From positions 1 to 8,040 of the forward strand of contig CAAEOA010000274.1 in NCBI GenBank assembly GCA_900757485.1: 8,040 nt of DNA, written 5' to 3'. A program made the translations under genes and the position numbers. The notes beneath the pieces were generated by a model. It did no database searches, was not told where the DNA came from, and worked only from the letters and a program-made list of their open reading frames with translations. Positions 6,542 to 8,040 of the stretch are shown here, piece after piece; position 1 is the first letter of the stretch, and the number at the start of each line of letters is the position of its first letter. This stretch comes from Oscillospiraceae bacterium. Lineage in GTDB: Bacteria; Bacillota; Clostridia; Oscillospirales; Ruminococcaceae.

Positions 6542-7474
6542 TCAGGTAAACAAACCGTATTCCCCTTTGCTTGCTCTTCGTACCGCAAAGTTAGCACCGA
6601 ACAGCAAAATAAAGCTGACAACCGATTTGGACAAACTGACTGCCGTCGCATAGGAATATCTGGAATTGGTGATGCCAAACTTGTATACGAAGGTATCAAT
6701 CACCTCTCCGACTTCTATGGTTGCGGAGTTATTCATCAGATACATTTGGTCAAAATTGGAGTTCAGAATTCCGCTTACCGTCAGTACCAAAAGAATGGTG
6801 ACGGTGGGCATAATTGCCGGCAAAGTAATATACCAAATTCTCTGCCATCGCTTTGCACCGTCAATAATGGCCGATTCATAGTATTCCGGGTTGACTCCCG
6901 TAATGGCGGCAATGTAAATAATGGAATTCCATCCGATATTTTTCCAGATATCTGTCCCGACAATCATGGCCCACCAGGTATTCGGACTTCCGATAAAGGA
7001 ATACGGCTCCTGAAACAATCCAAGCTGAACCAGGAGGTCGTTGACCGGCCCCTGTAATCCGAAAAGAGATCGGATAATGTTCGCCATAATGACCCATGAA
7101 ATAAAATAGGGCAAATAAGAAACGGTCTGTACAAACTTTTTAAATCGAACCGAAATCAGTTCGTTTAAGAATAATGCAAACAGGATCGGTGCCGGAAATC
7201 CGATGATCAGCTTGAAAAAGCTGATTCCCAACGTATTCCAAATCGCTCGCCACGCCTGATCATCTGAGAAAAACCGGATAAAGTGCTTAAAACCCACCCA
7301 GTCTCCGCCGAACAAGCCCTCTACAACCCGATAGTCTTTAAAGGCAATGATAATACCGTACATGGGAATATAGCAGAAAATCAATAGCCAGATCACCCAC
7401 GGAACCACCATACACTGCAAGCCGAGCTGTTTGCGAAATTTTGCAAAACCGTTTTTTATGCGTTGATTAGACAT
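6542..7474 (-). CDS. ABC sugar permease, LplB-like (CUT1)
   Basis: A 310-residue inner-membrane permease, partner of the YtcP-like protein encoded next. The basic N-terminus (NQRIKNGFAKFRKQ) leads into a first membrane helix (CMVVPWVIWLLIFCYIPMYG, 21-40). The segment GIIIAFKDYRVVEGLFGGDWVG that follows is characteristic of LplB/YteP-type permeases. Further helices lie near 83-105, 115-138, 166-190, 218-236 and 276-295. The EAA loop is ESAIIDGAKRW starting at E200, ending ITLPAIMP at 216-223; it docks the cytoplasmic ATPase. ATG at 7472-7474 is preceded by AGGAAAGGA (7481-7489) with a 6-nt spacer, so the start is secure. It begins 27 nt after the GH5-like gene. No ATPase gene is seen. In Bacilli, importers of this kind share the MsmX-type ATPase, which is the likely arrangement here. 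Confidence 0.93.
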   Translation of the reverse strand: MSNQRIKNGFAKFRKQLGLQCMVVPWVIWLLIFCYIPMYGIIIAFKDYRVVEGLFGGDWVGFKHFIRFFSDDQAWRAIWNTLGISFFKLIIGFPAPILFALFLNELISVRFKKFVQTVSYLPYFISWVIMANIIRSLFGLQGPVNDLLVQLGLFQEPYSFIGSPNTWWAMIVGTDIWKNIGWNSIIYIAAITGVNPEYYESAIIDGAKRWQRIWYITLPAIMPTVTILLVLTVSGILNSNFDQMYLMNNSATIEVGEVIDTFVYKFGITNSRYSYATAVSLSKSVVSFILLFGANFAVRRASKGEYGLFT

Positions 7475-7480
7475 GAATTT

Positions 7481-7489
7481 TCCTTTCCT
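7481..7489 (-). promoter_or_regulatory. Ribosome binding site of the LplB-like permease
   Basis: AGGAAAGGA on the minus strand, 6 nt before ATG 7474. It is the strongest ribosome site in the window. Confidence 0.75.
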
Positions 7490-7501
7490 CGCTCTCCGTT
7501 T

Positions 7502-8040
7502 TTATACCAACGGCGTCACACCCAACGCCCGAAGCATATCGCGGTCGTACCACGTTTTCTCATCTTGTCCAAGCACCGGTGATGTGTTGTTCTGCCTGTT
7601 TTCTGTGTTCAATACGGTAAACGTCTCGTTGTAGGACCAGTAAGACCATCCGATATGATATGTTTCAAAGGATTCACGAATATCCTTGATATATTGCAGT
7701 CTTGCAGCATTTGTGATGCCTACGCCGTCAGTTTGCCCGAAACGTTTTGCCATCACTGCATCAAGAGCGCCAAACTCTACACATTGCAGATGGATGCTTC
7801 CTCCATATTTCTGGCTCCATTTATATAAGGAACGCGCACGTGCAAAATGCCACTCACGATTATACAAGCCATAGGAATCTCCTTTGCCATATTGGATCAT
7901 CGCTGCTTTCGCTTCATTCTTCATAGAATCCGGAACCTTTGCCAAAATGCGATCCATGTTCGCCTCAATCACGGAAGGACTAGCCGGCCACGGAATCTCG
8001 GAAAGATAATTCCAGAACGAAGTAACTCCATTCATCGCGG
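7502..8040 (-). CDS. GH5-like (cellulase-type) glycoside hydrolase, C-terminal part
   Basis: The last 178 residues of a protein whose frame is open to the right edge, so the true start is outside. The segment matches the end of a GH5 (beta/alpha)8 barrel. SFWNYLSEIPWP comes first, then a helical stretch rich in Met and Lys. HLQCVEFGALDA follows, whose Glu (codon 7775-7777) sits where GH5 enzymes carry the beta-7 nucleophile. Then come RLQYIKDIRESFETYHIGWS and YWSYNETFTVL, the beta-8 strand with its aromatic residues. The chain ends about 37 residues later (DRDMLRALGVTPLV), so there is no C-terminal carbohydrate-binding module, dockerin or anchor. GH5 enzymes cut beta-1,4-glucans, mannans, xyloglucans and others with retention. 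The substrate, secretion signal and general acid cannot be judged here. The first permease starts 27 nt downstream, so it very likely shares the operon. Another clan GH-A family is the main alternative. Confidence 0.75.
   Translation of the reverse strand, partial: AMNGVTSFWNYLSEIPWPASPSVIEANMDRILAKVPDSMKNEAKAAMIQYGKGDSYGLYNREWHFARARSLYKWSQKYGGSIHLQCVEFGALDAVMAKRFGQTDGVGITNAARLQYIKDIRESFETYHIGWSYWSYNETFTVLNTENRQNNTSPVLGQDEKTWYDRDMLRALGVTPLV

Noticed and set aside
6490..6699. A 69-codon minus-strand frame over the end of the first permease and the permease gap.
   Set aside because: It mostly overlaps the permease C-terminus in another frame and has no ribosome site or family features.
1..8040. 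A CRISPR array, tRNA or rRNA gene.
   Set aside because: I saw no regularly spaced repeats, cloverleaf sequence or rRNA-like sequence; almost the whole window is protein-coding on the minus strand.

Overview
The window looks like a carbohydrate-utilisation locus from a Gram-positive bacterium of the Clostridia or Bacilli type. The evidence is a lipoprotein solute-binding protein with a lipobox, a pair of LplB/YtcP-like sugar permeases with no ATPase gene beside them, strong AAAGGA/GGAGG-type ribosome binding sites, and a non-ATG start. Species cannot be named from the sequence. Every gene I support lies on the minus strand, so transcription runs from the right edge to the left edge. No stretch over 300 bases lacks a gene.

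Right to left, the order is: the C-terminal part of a GH5-like glycoside hydrolase cut by the right edge (7502-8040); an LplB-like permease (6542-7474); a YtcP/AraQ-like permease (5554-6459); a long LplA-type solute-binding lipoprotein (3894-5531); a cytosolic GH95-type alpha-L-fucosidase or alpha-L-galactosidase (1427-3865); an 18-bp perfect hairpin (1378-1421); a ribokinase-like PfkB sugar kinase (455-1339); and the N-terminal half of an IS630-like transposase cut by the left edge (1-393). Gaps from GH5 to GH95 are about 22-28 nt, except roughly 80 nt between the two permeases, so these five genes read as one operon. The kinase follows after 87 nt and the hairpin, and may be a less expressed last cistron or a separate unit.

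Inferred working model: a GH5 enzyme cuts a beta-glycan, the lipoprotein captures an oligosaccharide, and the two permeases import it. They are probably driven by a shared MsmX-type ATPase encoded elsewhere. GH95, which has no signal peptide, removes a terminal alpha-L-linked sugar in the cytosol. The kinase phosphorylates a released or derived monosaccharide. The transposase marks the downstream end of the locus.

I found no clearly new system. The points most worth a second look are the altered residues around the GH95 Asn-x-Asn catalytic motif, the pairing of GH95 with a PfkB kinase instead of a fuculokinase, and the U-poor 18-bp hairpin between those two genes.
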